From positions 1 through 25,172 of the IMG/VR virus record IMGVR_UViG_3300033571_020901: a stretch of 25,172 nt of DNA, one strand, 5' to 3'. Below the pieces are notes generated by a model that had not been told where the DNA came from, did not search any database, and saw nothing but the letters and a program-made list of their open reading frames with translations. Positions 17,498 to 25,103 of the stretch are shown piece after piece. Both the position numbers and the translations under genes were made by a program. This DNA is from a virus. Each line of letters opens with the position of its first letter. Within the stretch, counting starts at the first letter, position 1.

Positions 17498-18679
17498 TTA
17501 TCCCCAAGCCGCGTATTGCTTAGTCTTCTTTAGTCTATCATCGAGGCCGTGTGTGCCTCCGTTGACTCTGCGTGTAATCTGAGTAATGATGGCATCTGTC
17601 ACACCTTTGTTGGCGATAGCAAACAACCCATTCTTTTCGAAAAAGAAGATAGCTGATTCGAAGGCCAACTCTGAAGCTACCACGTCAGGATTGGTCATGA
17701 TATCAGGACGACCGATGTGGTTGGCAAACGCTTGATAGTTGTCCTTTCCAGTCAACTGAATAGGACCTCGTCCGCGGAACTTCCAGCCGTCACCTGATGC
17801 TTCGTTGCCGTTGCCCATTCTATTTGAATAGACGACGTTGGCGATCTTCTCGGGCTTACGAGAATACTGAGCAGCGTTTCTGCCAGCCTTGATGAAGTAC
17901 TTAGGAAAGATCTTGTTCAGACCGTCTGCAGAGTAGTTAAGGTTTTCTGAGAATACCTTGAACCCGCCAGACTCGTGTGAACACTGACCGAAGAAGTGCG
18001 CAGCCTGATTGTTTGTAAGCTTGAAGTAGGCGCGCGCAGCCTTATAAGTACCAGGTCCCCATTTACCGTCAGCGGTAACACCACACTTAGCTTGGAGAGC
18101 AGCCAATGGACCGAGACCCGAAGAAGATGGAGCTGGCCGAGATTGAGGCGTGGCTTGACCAGATGTTGCAGGACGTGCTGCAGCAGATTGACCAGGAAGA
18201 GTCGAAGGGTCAAAATCCGCCACAGGAGTATACTGAGTCCCTCCCGTCTTCGACTTCGTCGCAATCAGACGCTGACGACGATTACCGCCTTCCTTTTTAA
18301 TAGAAGCGTGTACCCATCCAGAATTCTTGTCGCCTTTGGTGTAGAACTCGAGGATGACCTGATCGAACTCTAGGTTGTCTGCAACCCAATCTGCGACCGT
18401 CTTATTGTCTACTCCAGGAACTTCGAAGTCGATAGCTTGACCATTGACGTGTTGAGAAGTCTTAGATCCACCTACGGCTCTGTTGACGGCTGGAGCTCGA
18501 TAAGAGGAGTTGACTTGAACAGGGCCAAACTTTGCACGCACTGGTTCGAGGATCTTCTCGCAACAGTATTTCATATTAGCGATGTGTTCAGGAGTAGGAG
18601 TATTAGATAAGCCAAGTTTCTTGGCAGTCGGCGAAGTCGTTAGTTCCGCCAAAGTGAAGTGTTCTGTTATTTGTGTCAT
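17498..18679 (-). CDS. Modular endolysin: M15 peptidase + GH19 muramidase/chitinase-type domain
   Basis: A 393-residue lysin. Residues 1-130 form a Peptidase_M15_3-type D-Ala-D-Ala carboxypeptidase: SSYRAPAVNRAVGG, SQHVNGQAIDFEV (His77, Asp84) and WVHASI (His124) supply the zinc ligands. A low-complexity Ala/Pro/Ser linker (about 150-192) follows, then a short peptidoglycan-binding-like stretch LQAKCGVTADGKWGPGTYKA and a GH19 domain (about 220-393) with catalytic Glu236 in QCSHESGGF, SGDGWKFRGRGPIQLTGKDN and NPDVVASELAFESAIFFF. It would cut both peptide stems and glycan strands. No signal peptide, so it needs the holin gene just upstream. Start has AGGTGA. Transcribed leftward from a late promoter. 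Confidence 0.92.
   Translation of the reverse strand: MTQITEHFTLAELTTSPTAKKLGLSNTPTPEHIANMKYCCEKILEPVRAKFGPVQVNSSYRAPAVNRAVGGSKTSQHVNGQAIDFEVPGVDNKTVADWVADNLEFDQVILEFYTKGDKNSGWVHASIKKEGGNRRQRLIATKSKTGGTQYTPVADFDPSTLPGQSAAARPATSGQATPQSRPAPSSSGLGPLAALQAKCGVTADGKWGPGTYKAARAYFKLTNNQAAHFFGQCSHESGGFKVFSENLNYSADGLNKIFPKYFIKAGRNAAQYSRKPEKIANVVYSNRMGNGNEASGDGWKFRGRGPIQLTGKDNYQAFANHIGRPDIMTNPDVVASELAFESAIFFFEKNGLFAIANKGVTDAIITQITRRVNGGTHGLDDRLKKTKQYAAWG
18106..18300 (+). CDS. Possible antisense-embedded small gene inside the endolysin
   Basis: On the plus strand, opposite the endolysin linker, ATG 18106 (GGAGAG six bases upstream) opens a 64-codon frame: MDRDPKKMELAEIEAWLDQM, LQDVLQQIDQEESKGQNPPQ, then a Ser/Asp-rich tail ending DDDYRLPF. 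The acidic amphipathic helix looks protein-like rather than random. However, the opposite frame is low-complexity Ala/Pro/Ser, which can generate such antisense ORFs by itself, and no plus-strand promoter is evident. Listed as a candidate only. Confidence 0.25.
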   Translation: MDRDPKKMELAEIEAWLDQMLQDVLQQIDQEESKGQNPPQEYTESLPSSTSSQSDADDDYRLPF

Positions 18680-18689
18680 GTGTCACCTA

Positions 18690-19139
18690 TTAGAATGGAC
18701 CGTGATCTTCGTCTGATTCGAGATATTCGTCGACAGCCTTCATCATCTTGATCTCGTTGTCGATTTCGATGCCTTCTGCTTCAGCGTTGATCTTGTGTGC
18801 TTCAGCGAGAGCTTTATGATCTGTTTTGCCTAGCTCTTGAGTCTTGACATTCGGATCAAATTCGGCAGTTTTCATACCCATCATGGTAGCAAATGCACCG
18901 ACAAAAGCACCTACGATCGTTGAGAATGCAGGTCCAATGATCTTGAAGATCTCGTTGTTGTCGATCAAGTGATTTGGTACAAACATACCGATCAGAAAGA
19001 TAAAGACGACAGCCATCATGATGACACCAAGAATGGTTGCAGCCATCTTCATGATGGTTAATTGAATCTTTCCTTTTTCCAATTCTAACTGTTCAAAGGA
19101 CGTGACTTCTGGAGCTGAGAAGAACGATAGTAAGCTCAT
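18690..19139 (-). CDS. Putative holin, two-transmembrane type
   Basis: From ATG 19139 (AAGGAAAAT ribosome site) the protein has 149 residues. Two membrane helices are seen, about residues 31-54 (MAATILGVIMMAVVFIFLIG) and 66-88 (IIGPAFSTIVGAFVGAFATM), then a charged, helical cytoplasmic tail (ALAEAHKINAEAEGIEIDNE) ending DEDHGPF. Location immediately upstream of an endolysin lacking a signal peptide, under the same late promoter, supports a holin role: timed permeabilisation of the inner membrane. The size is larger than most holins and no named family was recognised. A longer frame upstream to 19226 would run through the promoter and is rejected. Confidence 0.7.
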   Translation of the reverse strand: MSLLSFFSAPEVTSFEQLELEKGKIQLTIMKMAATILGVIMMAVVFIFLIGMFVPNHLIDNNEIFKIIGPAFSTIVGAFVGAFATMMGMKTAEFDPNVKTQELGKTDHKALAEAHKINAEAEGIEIDNEIKMMKAVDEYLESDEDHGPF

Positions 19140-19168
19140 TATTATTTTCCTTATTCTTACTAAATCTA

Positions 19169-19197
19169 TGTACTTGTAGCACGCACAGTGGTATTTA
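19169..19197 (+). promoter_or_regulatory. Early promoter P6 for DNA polymerase (TGTACT - 17 - TATTTA)
   Basis: -35 TGTACT 19169-19174, 17-bp spacer, -10 TATTTA 19192-19197. Predicted start about 19204, 21 bases before the polymerase ATG. The -10 coincides with the minus-strand late box, so the two divergent promoters overlap. Confidence 0.7.
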
Positions 19198-19199
19198 TA
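19192..19199 (-). promoter_or_regulatory. T4-type late promoter for holin-endolysin
   Basis: The plus strand reads TATTTATA, i.e. TATAAATA on the minus strand. The expected start near 19186 gives a leader of about 47 bases before the holin ATG (19139). It lies exactly over the -10 of the polymerase promoter P6. Confidence 0.78.
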
Positions 19200-19224
19200 G
19201 ATCTTGAACCTAGCGGAGTCATGC

Positions 19225-21714
19225 ATGCAATTCTACACGAACGTCCATCGCAAAGGCAACAAGATCCTGGTACGTGGCATTCAAAACGGTAAACAAGTCA
19301 AGCGTGCATTAGATTACAAGCCCTACCTCTTCGTTCAGAGCGGGGTCGACGGGAAGTACAAGACACTCGAAGGCAAGTCTGTCGGTCGAGTCGACTTCAC
19401 GTCTATGTACGATGCTGCTGACTTTTTGAAGAAGCACGAGAACGTTCATGGCATGCCGATCTACGGCCTGACCAACTTCATCTACCTATTCATCTACGAC
19501 TATTTCAAGGGGCAGATCAAGTATGATCCGTCCCTCGTTTCCGTTGTGTCTCTCGACATCGAGACTGACTCGTCTGATGGGTTTCCAGACATCGCCACAG
19601 CCAATCGTGAGATCACTGCCATCACCATCTCTCGTAATGGAAAGAAGACGACCTTCGGCTGTGTAGACTTCAAGACTGACGATCCTACTGTCACTTACTA
19701 CAAGTGTTGGGACGAGGCTGCTCTGCTGAAGTCGTTCCTCGAGGTATGGTCTGGCAGCCTCTACAATCCTGACATTGTGACTGGTTGGAACATCGAGTTC
19801 TTCGACATTCCATATCTCGTCAATCGAATTCAGCGTGTCCTCGGCGACGAGTATGTCAAGCTGCTGTCTCCATGGGGCATCATCAAGCCATACGAGATCG
19901 AGATCCGCGGTCAGAAGTCTACCTCATACGACCTCATCGGCGTGTCTGTCATGGATTACATGGCACTCTATAAGAAGTTTACCTACACAAATCAAGAGTC
20001 GTACAGACTCGATCATATCGCCAGCGTCGAGCTCGGAGAGAAGAAGGTCGACTATCGAGACGAAGGCTACACGTCGCTCGATGATCTTTTCAAGAGGAAT
20101 CCACAGCGATTCATCGAGTACAACATTCAGGATACTGTCCTGATCGAGAAGCTCGAAGACAAGATGAAGCTGATCGAGTTGGTCATGGCTCTGGCTTATG
20201 ACGCCAAGATCAACTACGACGACACACTGGCTTCTGTGAATCCGTGGGACGTGATCATTCACAACTATCTCATGGATCGGAACATCGTGGTTCCGCAGAA
20301 GCCACGTAACACCACTTCAGATCCTCTGGTAGGTGGATATGTGAAGGAGGTACAAGCGGGCATGCATCCGTGGGTGGTCTCGTTCGACCTCAACTCACTC
20401 TATCCGCACCTCATTCAGCAGTACAACATCTCGCCTGAAACCTTTGTCGAGAAGCTCAACAGCTTTCCTACCATCGATCAGATCCTCAATGGATACGGCA
20501 TCGAAGATACAGGCATGTCTGTAGCTGCCAATGGTTGCATGTATCGTAAAGACAAGCAAGGTTTTCTTGGTGCCATCATGGCCAAGATGTACGATGATCG
20601 TGTTCACTACAAGAACCAGATGATCGAGGTCAAGAAGGAATATGAGAAGACTAAGGATCGCGAGCTCTACAAAGAAGTAGCTCGACTCAACAACCTGCAG
20701 ATGGCCAAGAAGATTCAGTTGAACTCAGCTTACGGTGCACTCGGCAACAAGTACTTCCGTTGGTATGACATCAACCACGCCGAAGCCATCACCATGTCTG
20801 GTCAGCTATCGATCCGTTGGATCGCAGACAGACTCAACGAGTATCTGAACAAGCTACTTAAGTCCGATAACATGGACTATGTCGTGGCTTCTGATACAGA
20901 CTCTGTGTATCTGTGTCTCGGCCCATTGATCAAGTCCACTATGCCCGACGAGACTGACAAGAAAAAGATCGTCGAGTATGTCGACAAGATCTGCAGCAAG
21001 GTTCTCGAGCCTTTCATCGACAAGGCATATCAGCAGTTGGCTGATCGAATGGGTTCTTATGCTCAGAAGATGTTCATGAAGCGTGAAGCCATCGCCGACA
21101 AGGCCATATGGATTGCCAAGAAGCGGTACATCCTCAATGTATGGGACCTCGAAGGCGTTCGTTATGAAAAGGCAAAGCTCAAGATGTCGGGCATCGAGGC
21201 TGTCAAGTCCTCGACTCCTTCGTTCTGTCGTGACGGTCTGAAGGAATCATTCGAGATCATCATGAACGGCACCGAAGCAGACTTGCAGAAGTACATCACC
21301 GAGTTTAGAACCAAGTTCAAGACCATGCCGTTCCATGCCATTGCATTCCCTCGTGGAGTGTCTGAGATCTCAAAGTGGAAAGGTCGTGGTGCCGAGATGT
21401 ACAAGTCTGGCACTCCTATCCATGTCAAAGGCAGTCTTTTGTTTAATCATCTCGTGAGGACGAAAGGCCTCTCGAATAAATATCAGACCATAGCAGACGC
21501 CGACAAGATCAAGTTCTGCTATCTGAAGTTCCCGAATCCATACTCGACCAACGTGATCTCTTGTCCCGACGAGTTGCCTAAGGAGTTTGATCTGGAACGC
21601 TACATCGACTACGACAAGCAATTCGATAAGTCATACTTGGACGCGCTGGCCCTGATCCTCGATAAGATCGACTGGCAGTCAGAAAAGAAAGCAACACTGG
21701 AGGCATTTTTCTAA
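19225..21714 (+). CDS. 43: Family B DNA polymerase (T4 gp43-like)
   Basis: An 829-residue replicative polymerase (T4: 898). The exonuclease domain shows VVSLDIETD (Asp111, Glu113), GWNIEFFDIPYL and YNIQDTVLIEKL. The polymerase domain shows motif A SFDLNSLYPHLIQQYN (Asp388), motif B KKIQLNSAYGALGN and motif C ASDTDSVYL (Asp557, Asp559), then KKRYILNVWDLEGV. All catalytic residues are present, so both synthesis and proofreading should be intact. A typical PCNA/clamp-binding-like tail ends with LEAFF. ATG 19225 is chosen with GGAG seven bases upstream; an in-frame TTG at 19204 is the predicted transcript start. GC-ending codons dominate, unlike the csg region. Overlaps the next gene by one base. 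Confidence 0.97.
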   Translation: MQFYTNVHRKGNKILVRGIQNGKQVKRALDYKPYLFVQSGVDGKYKTLEGKSVGRVDFTSMYDAADFLKKHENVHGMPIYGLTNFIYLFIYDYFKGQIKYDPSLVSVVSLDIETDSSDGFPDIATANREITAITISRNGKKTTFGCVDFKTDDPTVTYYKCWDEAALLKSFLEVWSGSLYNPDIVTGWNIEFFDIPYLVNRIQRVLGDEYVKLLSPWGIIKPYEIEIRGQKSTSYDLIGVSVMDYMALYKKFTYTNQESYRLDHIASVELGEKKVDYRDEGYTSLDDLFKRNPQRFIEYNIQDTVLIEKLEDKMKLIELVMALAYDAKINYDDTLASVNPWDVIIHNYLMDRNIVVPQKPRNTTSDPLVGGYVKEVQAGMHPWVVSFDLNSLYPHLIQQYNISPETFVEKLNSFPTIDQILNGYGIEDTGMSVAANGCMYRKDKQGFLGAIMAKMYDDRVHYKNQMIEVKKEYEKTKDRELYKEVARLNNLQMAKKIQLNSAYGALGNKYFRWYDINHAEAITMSGQLSIRWIADRLNEYLNKLLKSDNMDYVVASDTDSVYLCLGPLIKSTMPDETDKKKIVEYVDKICSKVLEPFIDKAYQQLADRMGSYAQKMFMKREAIADKAIWIAKKRYILNVWDLEGVRYEKAKLKMSGIEAVKSSTPSFCRDGLKESFEIIMNGTEADLQKYITEFRTKFKTMPFHAIAFPRGVSEISKWKGRGAEMYKSGTPIHVKGSLLFNHLVRTKGLSNKYQTIADADKIKFCYLKFPNPYSTNVISCPDELPKEFDLERYIDYDKQFDKSYLDALALILDKIDWQSEKKATLEAFF

Positions 21715-21962
21715 TGGGAATCCTAGATCTAGACGAAGAGTTCGACTTCGGCTTTACTACTGTCAGCGACGACATCTTTCAGCAGGCAGAGGCTGCCACA
21801 GTAGAAGGTCAACAAAAGGCAGAGCTGATGTATAAGCTCGTCTTGCCGCTTCTCAATAATTTGGCCAAAGACGCAGACAAGAATGCGTACATTCATTGGC
21901 CAAATCGAGCTGCCAAGATCGAAGAGTTCAAGAAGAAGCTGCAAGCTGTCATAGCTAGCTAG
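21714..21962 (+). CDS. Small conserved T4-like phage protein between gp43 and uvsX
   Basis: An 82-residue acidic helical protein: MGILDLDEEFDFGFTTVSDD, then AELMYKLVLPLLNNLAKDAD and IHWPNRAAKIEEFKKKLQAV. Proteins with this beginning and IHWPNR segment recur next to replication genes in T4-like phages of cyanobacteria and Alphaproteobacteria, so a replication-linked role is likely, but none is established to my knowledge. ATG 21714 shares its A with the polymerase stop (TAATG), so it is translated with gp43. Confidence 0.75.
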   Translation: MGILDLDEEFDFGFTTVSDDIFQQAEAATVEGQQKAELMYKLVLPLLNNLAKDADKNAYIHWPNRAAKIEEFKKKLQAVIAS

Positions 21963-21970
21963 TAAAACTA

Positions 21971-21999
21971 TGTACTTGACATCGTTAATGAGGTATACT
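21971..21999 (+). promoter_or_regulatory. Early promoter P7 for uvsX (TGTACT - 17 - TATACT)
   Basis: -35 TGTACT 21971-21976, 17-bp spacer, -10 TATACT 21994-21999, start about 22006. A TTGACA lies inside the spacer at 21976-21981 but is only 12 bp from the -10, so the TGTACT box fits better. It matches P6 in carrying the TGTACT variant. Confidence 0.75.
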
Positions 22000-22023
22000 G
22001 CATAATGTTGCAAAGGAGTTATT

Positions 22024-23106
22024 ATGTCTGATCTTCTCAATAAGCTACGTAAGAATACCACTATCAAGGATACTGATATCCTGTCAGAATCCAAGTTCTT
22101 CACCAAGAAGGACATGATCCCCACTTCGGTGCCAGCGATCAACATCGCCCTCTCAGGCAAGCTCGACGGTGGTCTCACTCCAGGCCTGACCATCTGGGCT
22201 GGTCCTTCGAAGCACTTCAAGACTTCGTTCAGCCTGCTTATGGCCAAGGCTTACATGGACAAATATCCTGGTTCGGTCCTCATGTTCTATGACTCTGAGT
22301 TCGGCACCCCGCAGTCATACTTCGAGACCTTCAAGATCGACACCAAGCGAGTGCTTCATACTCCTATCACTGACGTCGAGCAGTTGAAGTTCGACATCAT
22401 GGCTCAGCTCGAGAATATTACTCGCGATGAACGCGTGATCATTGTCATCGACTCTGTAGGCAACCTCGCTTCCAAGAAGGAAGTCGAAGATGCTCTCAAG
22501 CAAAACTCTGCTGCCGACATGAGTCGCGCTAAGCAGATCAAGTCTCTGTTCCGTATGGTCACGCCGCATCTCAACCTCAAGGACATTCCTCTGGTCGTGG
22601 TCAATCATACTTACATGACACAGGAAATGTACTCGAAGCCAGTCGTTAGCGGCGGCACTGGTATCTACTACTCTGCTGACAACATCTATATCCTTGGTCG
22701 TCAGCAGGAAAAGGATGGCAAGGACACAGTCGGCTACAACTTTATCATCAACGTCGAGAAGTCACGCTTCGTCAAGGAAAAGAGCAAGATCCCTATCGAA
22801 GTGTCGTGGCAAGATGGTATCAGCAAGTGGTCAGGTCTGTTGGACATGGCTCTCGAGTCTGGCCACGTTATCAAGCCTAAGGTCGGTTGGTATCAGAAGG
22901 TCGACCTCGAGACTGGCGAAATCTTTGAAAAGAACTATCGCCATGCTGATACCTACACTGCCGATTTCTGGCTGCCCATTCTACAGGCTCCTTCCTTCAA
23001 GAAGTACATCGAAGAAAAGTATGCTGTCGGAAATGGTGACATCATGAAGGAAGATGTCATGAGCGAAGTGTACGACATTCTAGAAGAGGATGAAGACATT
23101 GCCTAA
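22024..23106 (+). CDS. uvsX: UvsX recombinase (RecA-like)
   Basis: A 360-residue RecA/UvsX ATPase. Walker A is GPSKHFKTS (residues 60-68); the strand VLMFYDSEFGTP carries the catalytic Glu region; Walker B is VIIVIDSVGNLAS; the loop AADMSRAKQIKSLFRMVTPH corresponds to the DNA-binding L1 area and VVSGGTGIYYSADN to L2. UvsX coats single-stranded DNA and drives strand exchange for recombination-dependent replication and repair in T4-like phages. AAAGGAG precedes ATG 22024. It has its own promoter P7 and its 3' end overlaps the next gene by 17 bases. Confidence 0.95.
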   Translation: MSDLLNKLRKNTTIKDTDILSESKFFTKKDMIPTSVPAINIALSGKLDGGLTPGLTIWAGPSKHFKTSFSLLMAKAYMDKYPGSVLMFYDSEFGTPQSYFETFKIDTKRVLHTPITDVEQLKFDIMAQLENITRDERVIIVIDSVGNLASKKEVEDALKQNSAADMSRAKQIKSLFRMVTPHLNLKDIPLVVVNHTYMTQEMYSKPVVSGGTGIYYSADNIYILGRQQEKDGKDTVGYNFIINVEKSRFVKEKSKIPIEVSWQDGISKWSGLLDMALESGHVIKPKVGWYQKVDLETGEIFEKNYRHADTYTADFWLPILQAPSFKKYIEEKYAVGNGDIMKEDVMSEVYDILEEDEDIA

Positions 23107-23347
23107 GTTTCGTAAGAAGCCAGTTGTGGTCGAAGCCATTCTGTGGACCGGAGAAAACTTAGAAGAGGTCTCACAATTTATTGGTAAAGCTCGTAGAATG
23201 GTACCGTATAATGTCTTACAGATCTATACGCCGGAAGGTATCATGGATGCATCTGTTGGAGACTTCATCATCAAAGGTGTTGCAGGTGAATTCTATCCAT
23301 GCAAACCTGATATCTTTGAACAGACATATGAAGAGGTAGTTGAGTGA
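23090..23347 (+). CDS. Small conserved phage protein (GDFIIKG...FYPCKPDIF motif)
   Basis: An 85-residue protein: KFRKKPVVVEAILWTGENLE, then MDASVGDFIIKGVAGEFYPC and KPDIFEQTYEEV. This is a widespread small phage protein in which a short K-P-V-V-V-E-A start precedes a conserved G-D-(F/Y)-I-I-x-G-V-x-G-E-x-Y-P-C-K-P-x-I-F segment. Its function is not established. It is wedged between uvsX (17-base overlap) and the helicase (GTGA overlap), suggesting co-translation with the recombination-replication enzymes. Confidence 0.85.
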   Translation: MKTLPKFRKKPVVVEAILWTGENLEEVSQFIGKARRMVPYNVLQIYTPEGIMDASVGDFIIKGVAGEFYPCKPDIFEQTYEEVVE

Positions 23348-24750
23348 AAATCGAAGAGGCAATCTTTAGCAATCTTATTCATAATGAAGAGTATGCTCGC
23401 AAGACTATTCCGTTCTTGCGTGGTGAATACTTTCATGACATCGTCGAAAGGAAAGTCTATAACCTGATTGATGACTACGTCAAGAAGTATAACAGTGCAC
23501 CTACTAAAGAAGCCCTTCTGATCGATGTGAACAACATCGAAGGTCTGAGCGACGAGCAGTTTGTCAATGCCAAAGAGATCATTACCAAGCTCGATGAGCC
23601 TACTGGTAATGACATCGAGTGGCTCGTCGATCAGACCGAAAAGTTTTGCCAAGACAAAGCGATCTACAATGCCATCATGGAGTCGATCAAGATTATCGAC
23701 GACAAGGCCAAGAACCTGAGCAAAGGCAGCATTCCTCAGCTACTGTCTGATGCTCTGGCCGTGTCGTTCGATACCAGCATCGGTCACGACTTCCTCGAGA
23801 ATGTGGAAGAACGCTATGAGTTCTATCACACCAAGGAATTCCGTATCCCGTTCAATCTCGACTACATGAACAAGATCACCAAAGGAGGTGTTCCGCGTAA
23901 GACTCTCAATATTGCCTTGGCTGGAACTGGCGTCGGTAAGTCTCTGTTTATGTGTCACTGCGCGGCTACCAATCTCATGGACGGGTACAATGTTCTGTAC
24001 ATCACCCTGGAAATGAGTGAAGAGAAGATCGCAGAGCGTATCGACGCCAATCTTTTGAATGTGACCATCGATCAGTTGGCTGAGTTGCCGCAGGACACTT
24101 ATTATAAGATGCTGAGTAAGGTTCGTGGTAAGACTACAGGTAAGTTGATCGTCAAGGAATATCCAACTGCCAGCGCTGGCAGCGGTAACTTCAGACATCT
24201 TCTTAACGAACTGAAGATCAAGAAGAACTTCGTTCCCGATATTATCTACATCGACTATCTCAACATCTGTGCATCTTCTCGTATGAAGATGGGTTCTAAC
24301 GTCAACTCATATACTCTAATCAAGGCCATCGCCGAAGAACTTCGTGGTCTGGCTGTTGAGTTCAATGTTCCTGTCATCTCGGCAACGCAGACTACTCGGA
24401 GTGGCTATGACAACTCTGACGTCGGCCTGACTGACACCTCAGAATCGTTTGGTCTGCCCGCTACCGCCGACTTTATGTTTGCTCTCATCTCTACCGAAGA
24501 GCTCGAGCAACTCGGTCAGATCATGATCAAGCAGCTCAAGAATCGCTACAACGATCCTTCGATGTATAAGCGATTTGTGGTTGGCGTCGATCGTGCTAGA
24601 ATGAAGCTGTACGATGCAGAAGACTCGGCGCAAGAAGATCTCGTAGATACTGGCTCTGTAATGGATAGAACTCCTGTAGGAGAACGACTAGAGAACGAGA
24701 GCAAGCCAGTCAGTAAGTTTGATCGCGCAAAGTTTAGTGGATTTAAGTGA
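23344..24750 (+). CDS. 41: Replicative DNA helicase (T4 gp41/DnaB-like)
   Basis: A 468-residue hexameric helicase (T4 gp41: 475). The N-terminal helical domain (about 1-150) is followed by the RecA-fold motor: Walker A ALAGTGVGKSLF (about 191-202), VLYITLEMSEEKIAERID (DnaB motif 1a region), Walker B DIIYIDYLNICASS, the Gln-bearing motif VPVISATQTTRSG and the arginine-finger area LKNRYNDPSMYKRFVVGVDR. It unwinds DNA 5'-3' on the lagging strand and recruits primase, which is not in the window. The GTG start at 23344 overlaps the upstream TGA. The C-terminus is acidic and probably flexible. Confidence 0.95.
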   Translation: MKIEEAIFSNLIHNEEYARKTIPFLRGEYFHDIVERKVYNLIDDYVKKYNSAPTKEALLIDVNNIEGLSDEQFVNAKEIITKLDEPTGNDIEWLVDQTEKFCQDKAIYNAIMESIKIIDDKAKNLSKGSIPQLLSDALAVSFDTSIGHDFLENVEERYEFYHTKEFRIPFNLDYMNKITKGGVPRKTLNIALAGTGVGKSLFMCHCAATNLMDGYNVLYITLEMSEEKIAERIDANLLNVTIDQLAELPQDTYYKMLSKVRGKTTGKLIVKEYPTASAGSGNFRHLLNELKIKKNFVPDIIYIDYLNICASSRMKMGSNVNSYTLIKAIAEELRGLAVEFNVPVISATQTTRSGYDNSDVGLTDTSESFGLPATADFMFALISTEELEQLGQIMIKQLKNRYNDPSMYKRFVVGVDRARMKLYDAEDSAQEDLVDTGSVMDRTPVGERLENESKPVSKFDRAKFSGFK

Positions 24751-25097
24751 TGGGAATTAATATTCATTATTACACTGTCTACGGTGTAAAGATCGACAAA
24801 TATGACAATGAATTCTCCGAAGCCGAGGAAGAAGTCTATGACGAGCTCAAGGCTAGCGAAGATCTAGATGTAATTATGGATGGCATGGGTGGCAGTTATA
24901 TGATCTTCGGCAAGATCTTTTTCGATTCTGGAAATCTTCGCTGGGGAGACGAAGGAGATGTATGGGTAGAAATAGAGCCCGATTGGCTTAAGAGCTATAA
25001 AGTTAAAGCTAAAAACGAATTCATTCGATTGTTTCCTAAATTTGCACATTACATGGACGAAGAATGGAAGCTCATGACATTCGTCCACTATAGTTGA
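24750..25097 (+). CDS. Hypothetical protein, 115 residues
   Basis: The product begins MGINIHYYTVYGVKIDKYDN and has an acidic helix (FSEAEEEVYDELKASEDLDV), a glycine turn (MDGMGGSYMIFGKIFF) and a C-terminal aromatic-rich helix (LFPKFAHYMDEEWKLMTFVH). The layout resembles unnamed small proteins of T4-like phages. ATG 24750 shares a base with the helicase stop (TGATG) and is preferred to the GTG at 24747. Function unknown. Confidence 0.72.
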   Translation: MGINIHYYTVYGVKIDKYDNEFSEAEEEVYDELKASEDLDVIMDGMGGSYMIFGKIFFDSGNLRWGDEGDVWVEIEPDWLKSYKVKAKNEFIRLFPKFAHYMDEEWKLMTFVHYS

Positions 25098-25103
25098 GGT
25101 ATT

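Noticed and set aside
19140-19226. N-terminal extension of the holin to 19226
   Set aside because: It would run through the predicted late promoter and leader; ATG 19139 has a good ribosome site.
21475-21484. AATAAATA inside the polymerase gene as a late promoter
   Set aside because: One mismatch to the octamer, inside a conserved coding region, with no gene start nearby.
21976-21999. Canonical TTGACA -35 for the uvsX promoter
   Set aside because: Only 12 bp separate it from the -10 TATACT; the TGTACT box at 17 bp fits the pattern seen at the other sites.
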